From assembly GCA_964525185.1 (NCBI GenBank), contig CAZGFQ010000004.1, positions 27,655-91,654 of the forward strand: DNA of 64,000 nucleotides, written 5' to 3'. This stretch comes from JABHGY01 sp964525185 (GTDB taxonomy: Bacteria; Fidelibacterota; Marinisomatia; Marinisomatales; UBA1611). Position 1 is the first letter of the stretch; every line of letters begins with the position of its first letter. Below are positions 18,184 through 27,583 of the stretch, piece by piece. The notes under the pieces are model-generated. The model saw only the letters and a program-made list of their open reading frames with translations, ran no database searches and had not been told where the DNA came from. A program made the translations under genes and the position numbers.

Positions 18184-18327
18184 ATGATATTAAATAATTA
18201 CAAACAATCAAGCGTCGCCACTGATTTACCAATCAGCCAAACAATTGATTTATATCTATTTTCTTTAGTGAATATTTCGCTACTGCTTAATATTCTAGTC
18301 CTTATTATTATTGGACTCGTCGTCTAA
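18184..18327 (+). CDS. Branched-chain amino-acid leader peptide
   Basis: A 47-codon reading frame in the 386-base gap between metG and ilvD. Its last 15 codons are Leu, Leu, Leu, Asn, Ile, Leu, Val, Leu, Ile, Ile, Ile, Gly, Leu, Val, Val, then TAA: 13 of 15 encode the very amino acids made by the operon that follows. This is the pattern of ilv leader peptides in attenuated operons, where a ribosome stalled at these codons changes the folding of the mRNA. The ATG at 18184 has only a weak A/G-rich upstream site; an in-frame GTG at 18268 would give a 19-residue version ending the same way. The first two-thirds is polar and less telling. The composition of the tail makes chance unlikely. Confidence 0.75.
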   Translation: MILNNYKQSSVATDLPISQTIDLYLFSLVNISLLLNILVLIIIGLVV

Positions 18328-18374
18328 GTCGCCTTTACGAATATAAAATTCAAACAGGCAAACAGGACGACGGG
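18316..18374 (+). promoter_or_regulatory. Candidate antiterminator pairing in the ilvD leader
   Basis: CTCGTCGTCT (18316-18325), which covers the last Leu-Val-Val codons and the first base of the stop, can pair with GGACGACGGG (18365-18374) in 10 consecutive pairs, two of them G-T wobbles. Forming this stem uses bases also needed for the terminator stem downstream (18360-18366), so the two are mutually exclusive. A ribosome at the leader stop would cover the left arm; one stalled earlier at the Leu codons would leave it free. Confidence 0.55.
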
Positions 18375-18409
18375 ACAATCATTCCCTTAAATCTACCTAC
18401 ACCTGTTTT
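18360..18409 (+). terminator. Candidate attenuator terminator before ilvD
   Basis: AAACAGG (18360-18366) and CCTGTTT (18402-18408) form a perfect 7-bp stem ending in TTTT. An inner GGGA / TCCC stem (18372-18375 and 18383-18386) can stack within it. A second AAACAGG copy sits at 18352-18358. It lies 58 bases before the ilvD ATG. The U tract is short (TTTTAATC), so termination may be inefficient. Confidence 0.5.
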
Positions 18410-18466
18410 AATCAAATATTTGTATAGTCATTATTAGGATGGCATTATCTAAATAAGAGAAAAATT

Positions 18467-20140
18467 ATGAGATCAGATACGATTAAAAAAGGATTTGAAC
18501 ATGCACCGCACCGGAGCTTATTAAGAGCTACGGGTGTTATTCAATCTGAAGATGATTTTAATAAACCATTTATAGGAATAGCTAATTCCTATATAGACCT
18601 TATTCCTGGGCATGTACATTTGCAGGAATATGGGAAAATAGCCAAAGAATCCATTCGAGAAGCGGGTGGTGTCCCATTTGAGTTCAATACCATTGGCGTA
18701 GATGATGGCATTGCTATGGGACATATTGGAATGCGATATTCTTTAGCTAGTCGAGAATTAATTGCTGATTGTGTGGAAACAGTCGCTGAAGCACATCGGT
18801 TGGATGGATTAGTGTGTATTACAAACTGCGACAAAATTGTACCCGGTATGTTGATGGCAGCTGTAAGGCTCAATATACCAACTATATTTGTTTCCGGTGG
18901 TCCAATGAAAGCTGGTAGAAATGCCGATGGCGAAAAAGTTGATCTTATTTCAGTTTTTGAAGGGGTTGGTAAAGTAAAGGCGGGCGAATTGGATGAAGAA
19001 AAATTATTGGATTTAGAACAATCTGGTTGTCCAACTTGCGGATCCTGTTCTGGCATGTTTACAGCTAATTCTATGAATTGCCTTATGGAAGCACTTGGTA
19101 TTGCACTACCCGGGAATGGAACGATTTTAGCTGTGGATGAATCTAGGTTGGATCTAGTAAAAAAGGTTAGTCAACGTATTTTGACTATGATTGAGCAAGA
19201 TATAAAACCTCGAGATATAATTAATCATTCATCGATTGAAAATGCATTTGTATTAGATATGGCCATGGGAGGAAGTACAAATACTGTTTTACATACTTTA
19301 GCGATAGCACAGGAAGCAGGAATAGATTTTGATTTAAAATCATTAAATAATTTAGCAAAAAAAACACCATACATCTGTAAGGTGAGTCCAGCAACTAAAG
19401 ATGTGCACATGGAAGATGTAGATCGAGCGGGCGGTATATCAGCTATATTAAATGAATTATCTAAAAAGGAGAATCTCCTTCAACTAGATTGCCCTACTGT
19501 AACTGGTCAATCTTTAGGAGAGAATATTCAATCTTCTACTATTCAAGATTCAAGTGTCATTCGCTCCATAGATGATCCCTATTCTGTCGAAGGCGGATTA
19601 GCTATTTTATATGGTAATTTGGCTCCAAATGGTTCTGTTGTAAAAACAGGTGCTGTGTCAGAAACCATGCTAGTACATACAGGTCCTGCTCGCATTTATG
19701 AATCCCAAGAAGATGCTTTATCGGGAATATTGTCTCATGAAATTCAAGAAGGGGATGTTGTTGTTATTCGGACTGAAGGCCCCAAAGGTGGACCCGGGAT
19801 GCCGGAAATGTTATCACCAACTAGCGCAATTATGGGGATGGGCTTAGGAGATAAAGTGGCTCTTATCACAGACGGTAGATTTTCCGGTGGAACGCGTGGT
19901 GCATGTATCGGACATATATCACCGGAAGCAGCAGATGGAGGCCCAATATCTATTTTAGACGAGGGAGATATAATTTCTATAAATATACCAAAAAAAACTT
20001 TAAACGTAGAATTGAGTGATAAGGAAATACAGGATCGATTAGGAAATATTAAACCATTTAAACCAAAAATAACGCATGGTTATTTAGGTCGATATTCACG
20101 GATGGTTACGTCTGCTGATACAGGTGCAATTTTAAAATAA
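18467..20140 (+). CDS. ilvD: Dihydroxy-acid dehydratase
   Basis: Fourth-position enzyme of Val and Ile synthesis: dehydrates 2,3-dihydroxy-isovalerate and 2,3-dihydroxy-3-methylvalerate to the 2-oxo acids. The 557-residue protein has the Fe-S cluster cysteines in ITNCDKIVPGM and CPTCGSCSGMFTANSMNCL, and the C-terminal FSGGTRGACIGHISPEA. Length is normal. It is the first structural gene after the leader peptide and attenuator, 11 bases before ilvB. Confidence 0.97.
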   Translation: MRSDTIKKGFEHAPHRSLLRATGVIQSEDDFNKPFIGIANSYIDLIPGHVHLQEYGKIAKESIREAGGVPFEFNTIGVDDGIAMGHIGMRYSLASRELIADCVETVAEAHRLDGLVCITNCDKIVPGMLMAAVRLNIPTIFVSGGPMKAGRNADGEKVDLISVFEGVGKVKAGELDEEKLLDLEQSGCPTCGSCSGMFTANSMNCLMEALGIALPGNGTILAVDESRLDLVKKVSQRILTMIEQDIKPRDIINHSSIENAFVLDMAMGGSTNTVLHTLAIAQEAGIDFDLKSLNNLAKKTPYICKVSPATKDVHMEDVDRAGGISAILNELSKKENLLQLDCPTVTGQSLGENIQSSTIQDSSVIRSIDDPYSVEGGLAILYGNLAPNGSVVKTGAVSETMLVHTGPARIYESQEDALSGILSHEIQEGDVVVIRTEGPKGGPGMPEMLSPTSAIMGMGLGDKVALITDGRFSGGTRGACIGHISPEAADGGPISILDEGDIISINIPKKTLNVELSDKEIQDRLGNIKPFKPKITHGYLGRYSRMVTSADTGAILK

Positions 20141-20151
20141 AAGGAATTCGT

Positions 20152-21894
20152 ATGAATCAAACACAGAAAAAATTAACAGGAGCAGAAATCATATGGGAAT
20201 CGCTAGTCCAAGAAGATGTTGAAGTCGTTTTTGGTTATCCGGGTGGAGCCATTCTACCTACATATGACGCATTAAATAAATATAGAGATAAGGTGCACCA
20301 TGTCCTCGTTCGCCATGAGCAAGGAGCTACTCATATGGCGGATGGATATGCTCGGTCAAGTGGAAAAGTTGGCGTTGCTATTGGTACTTCTGGACCAGGT
20401 GCAACCAATATGATCACTGGGATGGCTACGGCTATTTTAGATTCATCTCCAATGGTATGTATCACAGGGCAAGTCCCATCAAATGTAATTGGATCAGATG
20501 CTTTCCAAGAAGTAGATATTACAGGTGCGGCGATTCCTGTTACAAAACATAGTTATCTTGTTACAGATATTAAAGATTTAGCAAGTACGATTCGGGAAGC
20601 ATTTTTTGTGGCACGGACTGGTCGACCTGGACCAGTTCTTGTAGATGTCCCAAAAGATATTCAAAATGAGTCTACAGAATTTATTTATCCAACAGACCCA
20701 ATTAATCTTCCTGGGTATCATCCTCCAAAAGAAACGAATGAATCACATTTACAAGAATTTGTTAATATGGTCAATGCAGCGGAAAAACCAGTAATTCTTG
20801 CAGGGCATGGTGTCCTATTATCAAGAGCTTGTAAGGAAGTTATGGATATAGCTGAAAAAGCATCCATTCCAATTGCGACAACTTTATTAGGAATTGGTGG
20901 AGTACCAGATAGCCATCCGTTGGTTTTAGGCATGATGGGAATGCATGGAGAATCGTGGGTAAATCATGCCATTCAAGATGCAGATTTATTAATAGCATGT
21001 GGAATGCGTTTTGATGACCGTGTTACAGGAACATTGAAGACATATTCTCCCAATTCAAAAAAGATTCATATTGATATTGATGCATCTGAAATCAATAAAA
21101 ACGTATTAGTGGATTTAGCAGTTCATGCAGATTTAGGAACCGTTTTAAGGCAAGTAAACCCACAGATTAAATCATTAAAAAAAGGTGATTGGCTACAAAC
21201 CATTAATCGTTGGCATAATGAATCTCAATCAAGAGATATTTTAAATGTTGAATCTGAACAATTAATGGGAGCCCAGGTTATTAAAGAAATATGGGAAGGG
21301 ACTAACGGTAAAGCACTTATCGTATCAGATGTGGGTCAACATCAAATGTTAGAAGCACAATATTACCAACATGATGAACCCAGAACATTGCTTACATCCG
21401 GTGGGTTAGGAACCATGGGATTTAGTTTGCCGGCCGCAATTGGTGCTAGCTTCCATGAAAAAGAACGAGAAATTTGGGTTATTGCAGGAGATGGTAGTAT
21501 TCAAATGATGCTCATGGAATTAGCTACAGCTATGCAAGAAAATGCCAATATTAATATTGCTATCATAAATAATGGATATCTTGGCATGGTACGCCAATGG
21601 CAGCAATTATTTTATGATGCGCGTTATGCAGAAACTCCTATTTCTAGCCCTGATTTTGTAAAATTAGCTGAAGCCTATAATATTCCAGCTTATCGTGTGG
21701 ACACATTAGAAAATATTATTCCAACTATGAAAAAAGCACAGGAAGAAAAAGGACCAAGTTTAATCGAATTTATTGTAGAAGAGCATGGGATGGTTTATCC
21801 TATGGTGCCTGCAGGAGTGGGTCTACACGAAATGATTCAACGTCCACACCCAGAAAATGGACAGCCACAAACTCAGGAGGAAAAAGCATCATGA
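20152..21894 (+). CDS. ilvB: Acetolactate synthase large subunit
   Basis: Thiamine-diphosphate enzyme that makes 2-acetolactate (for Val and Leu) and 2-aceto-2-hydroxybutyrate (for Ile). At 580 residues it has the N-terminal pyrimidine-binding domain (EVVFGYPGGAILPTYDAL, the catalytic Glu in VRHEQGATHMADGYAR), a central FAD-binding domain and the C-terminal ThDP motif from IAGDGSIQM to NNGYLGMV. Its stop overlaps the small-subunit start by 4 bases (ATGA), so the two chains are made in coupled fashion. Confidence 0.97.
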   Translation: MNQTQKKLTGAEIIWESLVQEDVEVVFGYPGGAILPTYDALNKYRDKVHHVLVRHEQGATHMADGYARSSGKVGVAIGTSGPGATNMITGMATAILDSSPMVCITGQVPSNVIGSDAFQEVDITGAAIPVTKHSYLVTDIKDLASTIREAFFVARTGRPGPVLVDVPKDIQNESTEFIYPTDPINLPGYHPPKETNESHLQEFVNMVNAAEKPVILAGHGVLLSRACKEVMDIAEKASIPIATTLLGIGGVPDSHPLVLGMMGMHGESWVNHAIQDADLLIACGMRFDDRVTGTLKTYSPNSKKIHIDIDASEINKNVLVDLAVHADLGTVLRQVNPQIKSLKKGDWLQTINRWHNESQSRDILNVESEQLMGAQVIKEIWEGTNGKALIVSDVGQHQMLEAQYYQHDEPRTLLTSGGLGTMGFSLPAAIGASFHEKEREIWVIAGDGSIQMMLMELATAMQENANINIAIINNGYLGMVRQWQQLFYDARYAETPISSPDFVKLAEAYNIPAYRVDTLENIIPTMKKAQEEKGPSLIEFIVEEHGMVYPMVPAGVGLHEMIQRPHPENGQPQTQEEKAS

Positions 21895-22454
21895 AACAGA
21901 CACTCATTACGTTAGTCGAAGATAAACCCGGTGTTTTAAATCGTGTCGCAAGTTTATTTAGACGGCGAAATTTTAATATAGAAAGTTTATCCGTAGGAAA
22001 AAGTGAAAATCTTGGTGTAAGTCGTATGACAATTGTTGCTGACGAACCGGATGCTCACAAAAGAGGAAACCTATATTTCAATTTATTAAAATTGGTAAAT
22101 GTAATTGCCGTAAAAGATGTTTCTGATGAGCCATGTATTTCTCGTGAAACAATTCTTGTTAAAATGGCAACAGGTCCGGATCAATTAAATGAAGTGAATG
22201 ATGTGGTTAAAAAATTTGGTGCACGCATTGTGGATATGGGTTCAGAATCAACGATTATCGAGGCAATGGATGAAGAATCTGCCATTAACAATATGGTTGT
22301 AGCATTGAAACCTTTTCAAATCACTGAAATTATGCGCACGGGAAAAATTGTTATGAGAAAAGGTAAAACGCATAACATTTCGTCTAGTAACATCAATTCG
22401 GAACCAGATGATTTGTCTTGGACGCCAAATCATATTACTGCTTATCAAAATTAA
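21891..22454 (+). CDS. ilvN: Acetolactate synthase small (regulatory) subunit
   Basis: A 187-residue partner of the large subunit. Residues 1-75 form an ACT domain (TLITLVEDKPGVLNRVASLFRRRNFNIESL) that in the family binds Val for feedback inhibition. The second half (ILVKMATGPDQLNEVNDVVKKFGARIVDM) is the family's C-terminal regulatory domain. It overlaps ilvB by 4 bases. The protein runs about 20 residues past the typical E. coli IlvH end with a polar tail. The symbol ilvN is used for the small subunit in general. Confidence 0.95.
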   Translation: MKQTLITLVEDKPGVLNRVASLFRRRNFNIESLSVGKSENLGVSRMTIVADEPDAHKRGNLYFNLLKLVNVIAVKDVSDEPCISRETILVKMATGPDQLNEVNDVVKKFGARIVDMGSESTIIEAMDEESAINNMVVALKPFQITEIMRTGKIVMRKGKTHNISSSNINSEPDDLSWTPNHITAYQN

Positions 22455-22475
22455 ACGATTAATAAAGGAATCAAA

Positions 22476-23522
22476 ATGAAAACAATAGATATTAATGGGT
22501 TTCAAGAAACCATAATTGAAAGGTCAGACTATCCATTAGAAAAGTGTAAAGAAATATTAAATGAAGAAGTAACTGCAATTTTGGGATATGGACCACAAGG
22601 GCGAGGTCAAGGACTCAATATGCGAGACCAAGGATTTAATGTTATTCTTGGACTTAGAAAAGGGCGAAGTTGGGATCAGGCAATTGATGAGGGCTGGGTA
22701 GAAGGTGAAAATTTATTCAGTATCGAAGAAGCAACTGAGCGTGGAACAATCATTCAATTTTTACTGTCTGATGCAGGACAAATACAAGCGTGGGAAACGG
22801 TTAAGTCGCATTTGTCAGATGGTGACGCATTATATTTTTCTCATGGATTTGGTGTCGTTTTTCATGAAAGTACTGGGATTATTCCACCTGACAATATTGA
22901 TGTAATGCTTGTCGCCCCCAAAGGGAGCGGGCTCACAGTTCGAAATCATTTTCTTGCTGGACGAGGAATTAATTCATCATTCGCCATTCACCAAGATGCA
23001 TCAGGAAAAGCAAGGGAGCGTTGTATCGCAACTGCTTTTGCAATTGGTTCTGGTCATTTATTCGAAACTACCTTTTCAAATGAAGTTCATAGCGACCTAA
23101 CAGGAGAAAGATGTGTATTGATGGGAATGCTGCAAGGTGCATTCTTAGCTCAGTACGAAGTATTGAGAGAGAATGGCCATTCACCATCGGAAGCTTATAA
23201 TGAAACCATTGAAGAAGCGCTTCAGAGTTTATACCCATTAGTTGCAGAAAAGGGAATGGATTGGATGTATGCCAATTGCTCAACAACAGCACAACGTGGT
23301 GCACTTGATTGGGCGCCTAAATTTCATAAAGCTATAAAGCCGGTTATACAAGATTGTTATAATAATGTATTAAGTGGAGATGAAGCCCGTATTTCTATCG
23401 AATCAAATTCTAAGTCGGATTATCGTGATCAACTTGATAAAGAATTAGAAGAAATCAATAATCAGGAAATGTGGCAAGCAGGAAAACAATTACGTCCACT
23501 TCGCCCGGAAAATATCAGCTAA
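22476..23522 (+). CDS. ilvC: Ketol-acid reductoisomerase
   Basis: Isomerises and reduces acetolactate or acetohydroxybutyrate with NAD(P)H and magnesium. At 348 residues it is class I. The dinucleotide motif is ILGYGPQGRGQGLNMRD, and the loop LRKGRSWDQA is the cofactor-selecting loop. The magnesium-binding and catalytic regions appear as VHSDLTGERCVLMGM and YETIEEA-like segments (here AYNETIEEALQS). AAAGGA lies 6 bases before the ATG. The GRGQ in place of the usual GHAH makes it a divergent branch, but all key segments are present. Confidence 0.95.
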   Translation: MKTIDINGFQETIIERSDYPLEKCKEILNEEVTAILGYGPQGRGQGLNMRDQGFNVILGLRKGRSWDQAIDEGWVEGENLFSIEEATERGTIIQFLLSDAGQIQAWETVKSHLSDGDALYFSHGFGVVFHESTGIIPPDNIDVMLVAPKGSGLTVRNHFLAGRGINSSFAIHQDASGKARERCIATAFAIGSGHLFETTFSNEVHSDLTGERCVLMGMLQGAFLAQYEVLRENGHSPSEAYNETIEEALQSLYPLVAEKGMDWMYANCSTTAQRGALDWAPKFHKAIKPVIQDCYNNVLSGDEARISIESNSKSDYRDQLDKELEEINNQEMWQAGKQLRPLRPENIS

Positions 23523-23524
23523 AA

Positions 23525-24586
23525 ATGAAGACATATCAATTAACTGTATTGTCTGGTGATGGTATAGGTCCCGAAGTAGTGGATGTTGCATTGGATGTAT
23601 TAAGCATTGTAAGTGAACAGGCTAATACTAAGTTCACTATTACTGAAAAGTTAATTGGTGGATGTGCCTTTGAAAAAGAGGGACATCCGTTACCACAGGA
23701 TACATTAGATGCGTGTCTACAGTCGGATGCTGTTTTATTGGGAGCTGTTGGAGGTCCAAAATGGGATGGATTGCCCCACGAATCAAAACCGGAACAAGCA
23801 TTATTGGGATTAAGAAAAGCACTTGGATTATTTTCCAATTTACGACCCGCAAAAGTGTATGATGCATTAGTGGATGCTTCATCATTGAAACCAAGTATAG
23901 TTGGTGGATCTGATGTAATGGTCGTGAGAGAATTGACGGGTGGAATCTATTTTAGTGAACCGCGTGGGATGGATGAATCAAAAGGGTGGAATACACTAGC
24001 ATATGAAAAAGAAGAAGTAAGTCGTATTGCTCATGTCGCTTTTGAATTAGCTCAAAAACGAAATGGTCGATTGACGTCTGTCCATAAAGCAAACGTTTTA
24101 GAAAGTTCGCAATTTTGGAGAGATTGTGTGAATGATATCCAGCCAGAATATCCTGATGTTACATTGTCAGAAATGTATGTTGATAATGCTGCGATGCAAT
24201 TGGTACGGGATCCGAAACAGTTTGATGTTATTGTGACGCAAAATTTATTTGGAGATATTTTAAGTGATATAGCCGCCATGATTACAGGAAGTTTAGGAAT
24301 GTTACCTTCAGCAAGTATGGGGACGAAATATGCGATGTATGAACCAGTACATGGCTCAGCTCCTGAGATTGCAGGGACGAATCAAGCGAATCCAATTGCA
24401 ACAGTTGGTTCAATAGCTATGATGTTAGAATACACATTTAATGAACCAGAATGTGCAAGAAAAATCAATCATGCGGTTGAACAAGTATTAAAAGAAGGAT
24501 ACCGGACAAAAGATATTGCTGATGAAGGGTCAACTATTGTATCCACATCTGAGATGCGAAATCACATTATTGAACAATTAAAATAA
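23525..24586 (+). CDS. leuB: 3-isopropylmalate dehydrogenase
   Basis: Oxidatively decarboxylates 3-isopropylmalate in Leu synthesis; with citramalate-derived substrates it also serves Ile synthesis. The 353-residue protein has LSGDGIGPEVVDVALDVL, the substrate loop LGLFSNLRPAKVY, VRELTGGIYF and MYEPVHGSAPEIAGTNQANP. I chose the ATG at 23525, two bases after the ilvC stop; the frame extends upstream into ilvC without support. Confidence 0.96.
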   Translation: MKTYQLTVLSGDGIGPEVVDVALDVLSIVSEQANTKFTITEKLIGGCAFEKEGHPLPQDTLDACLQSDAVLLGAVGGPKWDGLPHESKPEQALLGLRKALGLFSNLRPAKVYDALVDASSLKPSIVGGSDVMVVRELTGGIYFSEPRGMDESKGWNTLAYEKEEVSRIAHVAFELAQKRNGRLTSVHKANVLESSQFWRDCVNDIQPEYPDVTLSEMYVDNAAMQLVRDPKQFDVIVTQNLFGDILSDIAAMITGSLGMLPSASMGTKYAMYEPVHGSAPEIAGTNQANPIATVGSIAMMLEYTFNEPECARKINHAVEQVLKEGYRTKDIADEGSTIVSTSEMRNHIIEQLK

Positions 24587-24623
24587 GTTTCAAAATTAAT
24601 GAGTGGAAAAAGAAGGGTATAAA

Positions 24624-26195
24624 ATGAAAGAAAAAATTATTGTTTTTGATACAACATTACGGGATGGTGAACAGGCTCCTGGAGCTTCTTTAAATGTGCA
24701 AGAAAAAGTAGAAGTTGCAAAACAACTTATTCGATTAAATGTTGATGTTATTGAAGCAGGATTCCCAGTCTCATCTCAAGCTCAATTTGATGCAGTTCAA
24801 CGCATTGCAGATTTAAATGAATCACCTATTATTGCAGGTTTAGCTAGAACAGTTGATGGTGATATTAAAGCAGCCAACGATTCTTTGAAGAATTCTAAAA
24901 AGTTTAGAATACATACATTCGCAGGGACTTCAGATATTCACATTTTGGGCAAATTTGCGAGTGATCGATATGGAAAATCTTTAGATGATAAACGAAAAAC
25001 AATTTTAAAAATGTCATGTGATGCGGTGGCTTATGCAAAAACATTTACGGATGATGTAGAATTTTCTGCTGAAGATGCTGGTCGAACAGATATCGGATAT
25101 TTGATAGATATTATTGAAGCCGTAATAGCGTCGGGTGCTACAACAGTTAATATTCCAGATACCACGGGATATACTATGCCCCATGAATACGGGGAAAAGA
25201 TTTCAATTCTTAAAGAAAAAGTATCAAATATTAATGAAGCAATTATAAGTGTTCATTGTCACAATGATTTAGGCTTGGCGGTTGCCAATTCATTAACAGC
25301 CGTAAATCAGGGGGCACGTCAAATTGAGTGTACTGTAAATGGAATTGGAGAAAGAGCTGGGAATGCGTCTTTAGAAGAAATTGTTATGGCCATGAAAGTC
25401 AGAGAAGATGCATGGGATTTCAAGACAGATATTGTTACATCAGAAATATTCAATACAAGCCGAATGGTATCTGCTTTTACAGGAATGGTTGTTCAACCCA
25501 ATAAAGCAATTGTTGGAGAAAATGCGTTCTCTCACGAATCAGGAATACACCAAGATGGTGTTTTAAAAAATAAAAAAACATATGAAATCATGGACCCAGA
25601 TTTGGTGGGGGTTCAAGAATCTAAAATTGTTTTAGGACGGCATTCGGGACGCCATGGATTAATCGCTAGGCTGAATGAAATTGGATATCATCCTGATGGA
25701 GAAGAATTAAAACAGATTTATGAAAAATTTCTTGAGTTAGCGGATAAGAAAAAAGAAGTGTTTGATGATGATCTTCGAGTATTAATGGGAGATGAAATAT
25801 ATGTTAAAGATTACCGCCATGAACTGGATTATCTCCATGTTAATATTGGAACCACAACAATTCCAACGGCTACTGTTAGGATTAAGACTGAGGAAAGAAT
25901 AGTAGAAGAGTCCGCCACGGGAGATGGACCTGTAGATGCATGTTTTAATGCCATTGATAGAGCTTTAAATGAAAAATATCATATAGAATCTTATAAAGTG
26001 CGATCTGTGACAATGGGAAGATCTGCTCAAGGTGAAGCTACAGTTCGCTTAAGAGATGGGTCCGATTCTTTTACTGGTCGAGGCGTTTCTACAGACATCG
26101 TTGAAGCAAGCGCAAAAGCATATTTACAAGCTATTAATGAACATATTATTCAAGTGGATGTTAACGAATTGCTTGATTCTGTTCTAACACCATAG
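24624..26195 (+). CDS. leuA: 2-isopropylmalate synthase
   Basis: Condenses acetyl-CoA with 2-oxoisovalerate, the first step of Leu synthesis. The 523-residue protein begins FDTTLRDGEQAPGASL, has the metal-binding SVHCHNDLGLAVANSL and VNGIGERAGNASLEE, and ends in the LeuA dimerisation and regulatory domain (from about 390), so Leu feedback is expected. The ATG at 24624 has AAGGG about 6 bases upstream; an in-frame GTG at 24603 is less likely. leuC starts 5 bases after its stop. Confidence 0.96.
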   Translation: MKEKIIVFDTTLRDGEQAPGASLNVQEKVEVAKQLIRLNVDVIEAGFPVSSQAQFDAVQRIADLNESPIIAGLARTVDGDIKAANDSLKNSKKFRIHTFAGTSDIHILGKFASDRYGKSLDDKRKTILKMSCDAVAYAKTFTDDVEFSAEDAGRTDIGYLIDIIEAVIASGATTVNIPDTTGYTMPHEYGEKISILKEKVSNINEAIISVHCHNDLGLAVANSLTAVNQGARQIECTVNGIGERAGNASLEEIVMAMKVREDAWDFKTDIVTSEIFNTSRMVSAFTGMVVQPNKAIVGENAFSHESGIHQDGVLKNKKTYEIMDPDLVGVQESKIVLGRHSGRHGLIARLNEIGYHPDGEELKQIYEKFLELADKKKEVFDDDLRVLMGDEIYVKDYRHELDYLHVNIGTTTIPTATVRIKTEERIVEESATGDGPVDACFNAIDRALNEKYHIESYKVRSVTMGRSAQGEATVRLRDGSDSFTGRGVSTDIVEASAKAYLQAINEHIIQVDVNELLDSVLTP

Positions 26196-26200
26196 TGATT

Positions 26201-27583
26201 ATGCAAGGAAAAACATTATACGATAAATTGTGGGATATCCATTTAGTTCGATCTGATGAAAATGGATCAGATTTATTATATATAGATCGACAGCTTATAC
26301 ATGAAGTAACATCACCGCAAGCATTTGCAGGGTTAAAAATGAGCCAGAGGTCTCCAAGGCGACCTGACGCAATTTTGGCCGTAGCTGACCATAATATACC
26401 AACAAAAAATAGAGAAAAAGGGATCGAAGATCCTATATCTGCATTACAGATTCAAACATTAGGCGAAAATTGTGATGAATTCAACATTCCTTATATTTCG
26501 ATGGATGATGATCGACAAGGAATTGTTCATGTGGTTGGGCCCGAACAAGGGGCAACTTTACCTGGAATGACAATCGTGTGTGGAGATTCTCATACTGCAA
26601 CCCATGGTGCGTTGGGTGCATTAGCATTTGGAATTGGGACATCTGAAGTAGAGCATGTATTAGCTACTCAATGTTTGGTTCAAAAGAAAATGAAAAATAT
26701 GTTAATACAAGTTGATGGAGAACTTCAAGATTGGGTGACTGCTAAAGATGTTGTATTATCAATTATAGCCAAAATTGGTACAGCTGGAGGCACAGGTTAT
26801 ACGATAGAATTTTCTGGTGATGCCATTACTCATATGTCGATTGAAGAACGAATGACTGTTTGTAATATGGCCATAGAAGCTGGAGCTAGAGCAGGTCTAA
26901 TAGCGGTGGATCAAAAAACAATCAATTATATGGAAGGTAAACCATTTGCTCCTATAAATGAAGACTGGGAGTTAGCAAAATCATATTGGAACACATTAAA
27001 GAGTGATGAAGATGCACAATTTGACAAAATCATTACATTTAATGCAAATGACATCCAGCCACAGGTCACTTGGGGAACTTCCCCTGAATTGAGTATTAAT
27101 ATTCATGACAAAATTCCAACAGGAAACTCAGATTATTCTAATGCATTAACCTATATGGGGTTAAATGAAGGTACTTCTATATCAGAATATTTATTGGATA
27201 AAATATTTATAGGATCCTGTACAAATTCTAGAATTGAAGATTTGCGTGATGCTGCAAAAGTAGTTCAAGGGAAATCCGTTGCTGAAACGATTAAACTTGC
27301 TATGGTTGTACCTGGCTCAGGGCTTGTTAAAGACCAGGCTGAATCAGAAGGGTTAGATAAAATATTTATTGCTGCAGGATTTGAATGGCGTGACCCGGGG
27401 TGTTCCATGTGTTTGGCAATGAATGCAGATCGTTTAGAAGATGGTGAAAGGTGCGCTTCAACATCCAATAGAAATTTTGAAGGCAGGCAGGGTCAAGGCG
27501 GTAGAACACATTTAGTAAGTCCAGTCATGGCAGCCGCTGCCGCAATTAATGGATATTTTGTAGATGTAAGGGAGATGAGTTAA
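26201..27583 (+). CDS. leuC: 3-isopropylmalate dehydratase large subunit
   Basis: Aconitase-family enzyme that moves the hydroxyl of isopropylmalate (and citramalate). The 460-residue protein has the 4Fe-4S ligands in FIGSCTNSRIEDL and DPGCSMCLAMN, plus the VCGDSHTATHGALGALAFGIG segment. The ATG at 26201 starts MQGKTLYDKLWDIH, the usual LeuC N-terminus; the frame opens 2 codons earlier at a GTG. Its TAA overlaps the leuD ATG by one base. Confidence 0.97.
   Translation: MQGKTLYDKLWDIHLVRSDENGSDLLYIDRQLIHEVTSPQAFAGLKMSQRSPRRPDAILAVADHNIPTKNREKGIEDPISALQIQTLGENCDEFNIPYISMDDDRQGIVHVVGPEQGATLPGMTIVCGDSHTATHGALGALAFGIGTSEVEHVLATQCLVQKKMKNMLIQVDGELQDWVTAKDVVLSIIAKIGTAGGTGYTIEFSGDAITHMSIEERMTVCNMAIEAGARAGLIAVDQKTINYMEGKPFAPINEDWELAKSYWNTLKSDEDAQFDKIITFNANDIQPQVTWGTSPELSINIHDKIPTGNSDYSNALTYMGLNEGTSISEYLLDKIFIGSCTNSRIEDLRDAAKVVQGKSVAETIKLAMVVPGSGLVKDQAESEGLDKIFIAAGFEWRDPGCSMCLAMNADRLEDGERCASTSNRNFEGRQGQGGRTHLVSPVMAAAAAINGYFVDVREMS

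Noticed and set aside
18129..18197. 22-codon ORF with Ile runs (ATG at 18129) as an alternative leader
   Set aside because: Its ATG lies in the spacer of the likely promoter, it has fewer BCAA codons, and the ORF at 18184 ends with the clear run.
18081..18466. T-box or riboswitch before ilvD
   Set aside because: No T-box sequence or known aptamer is visible; the leader peptide explains the region.
18589..19056. 155-codon antisense frame in ilvD, and similar antisense frames in glyS, topA, lon and leuB
   Set aside because: These follow the codon structure of the sense gene and have no independent start support.
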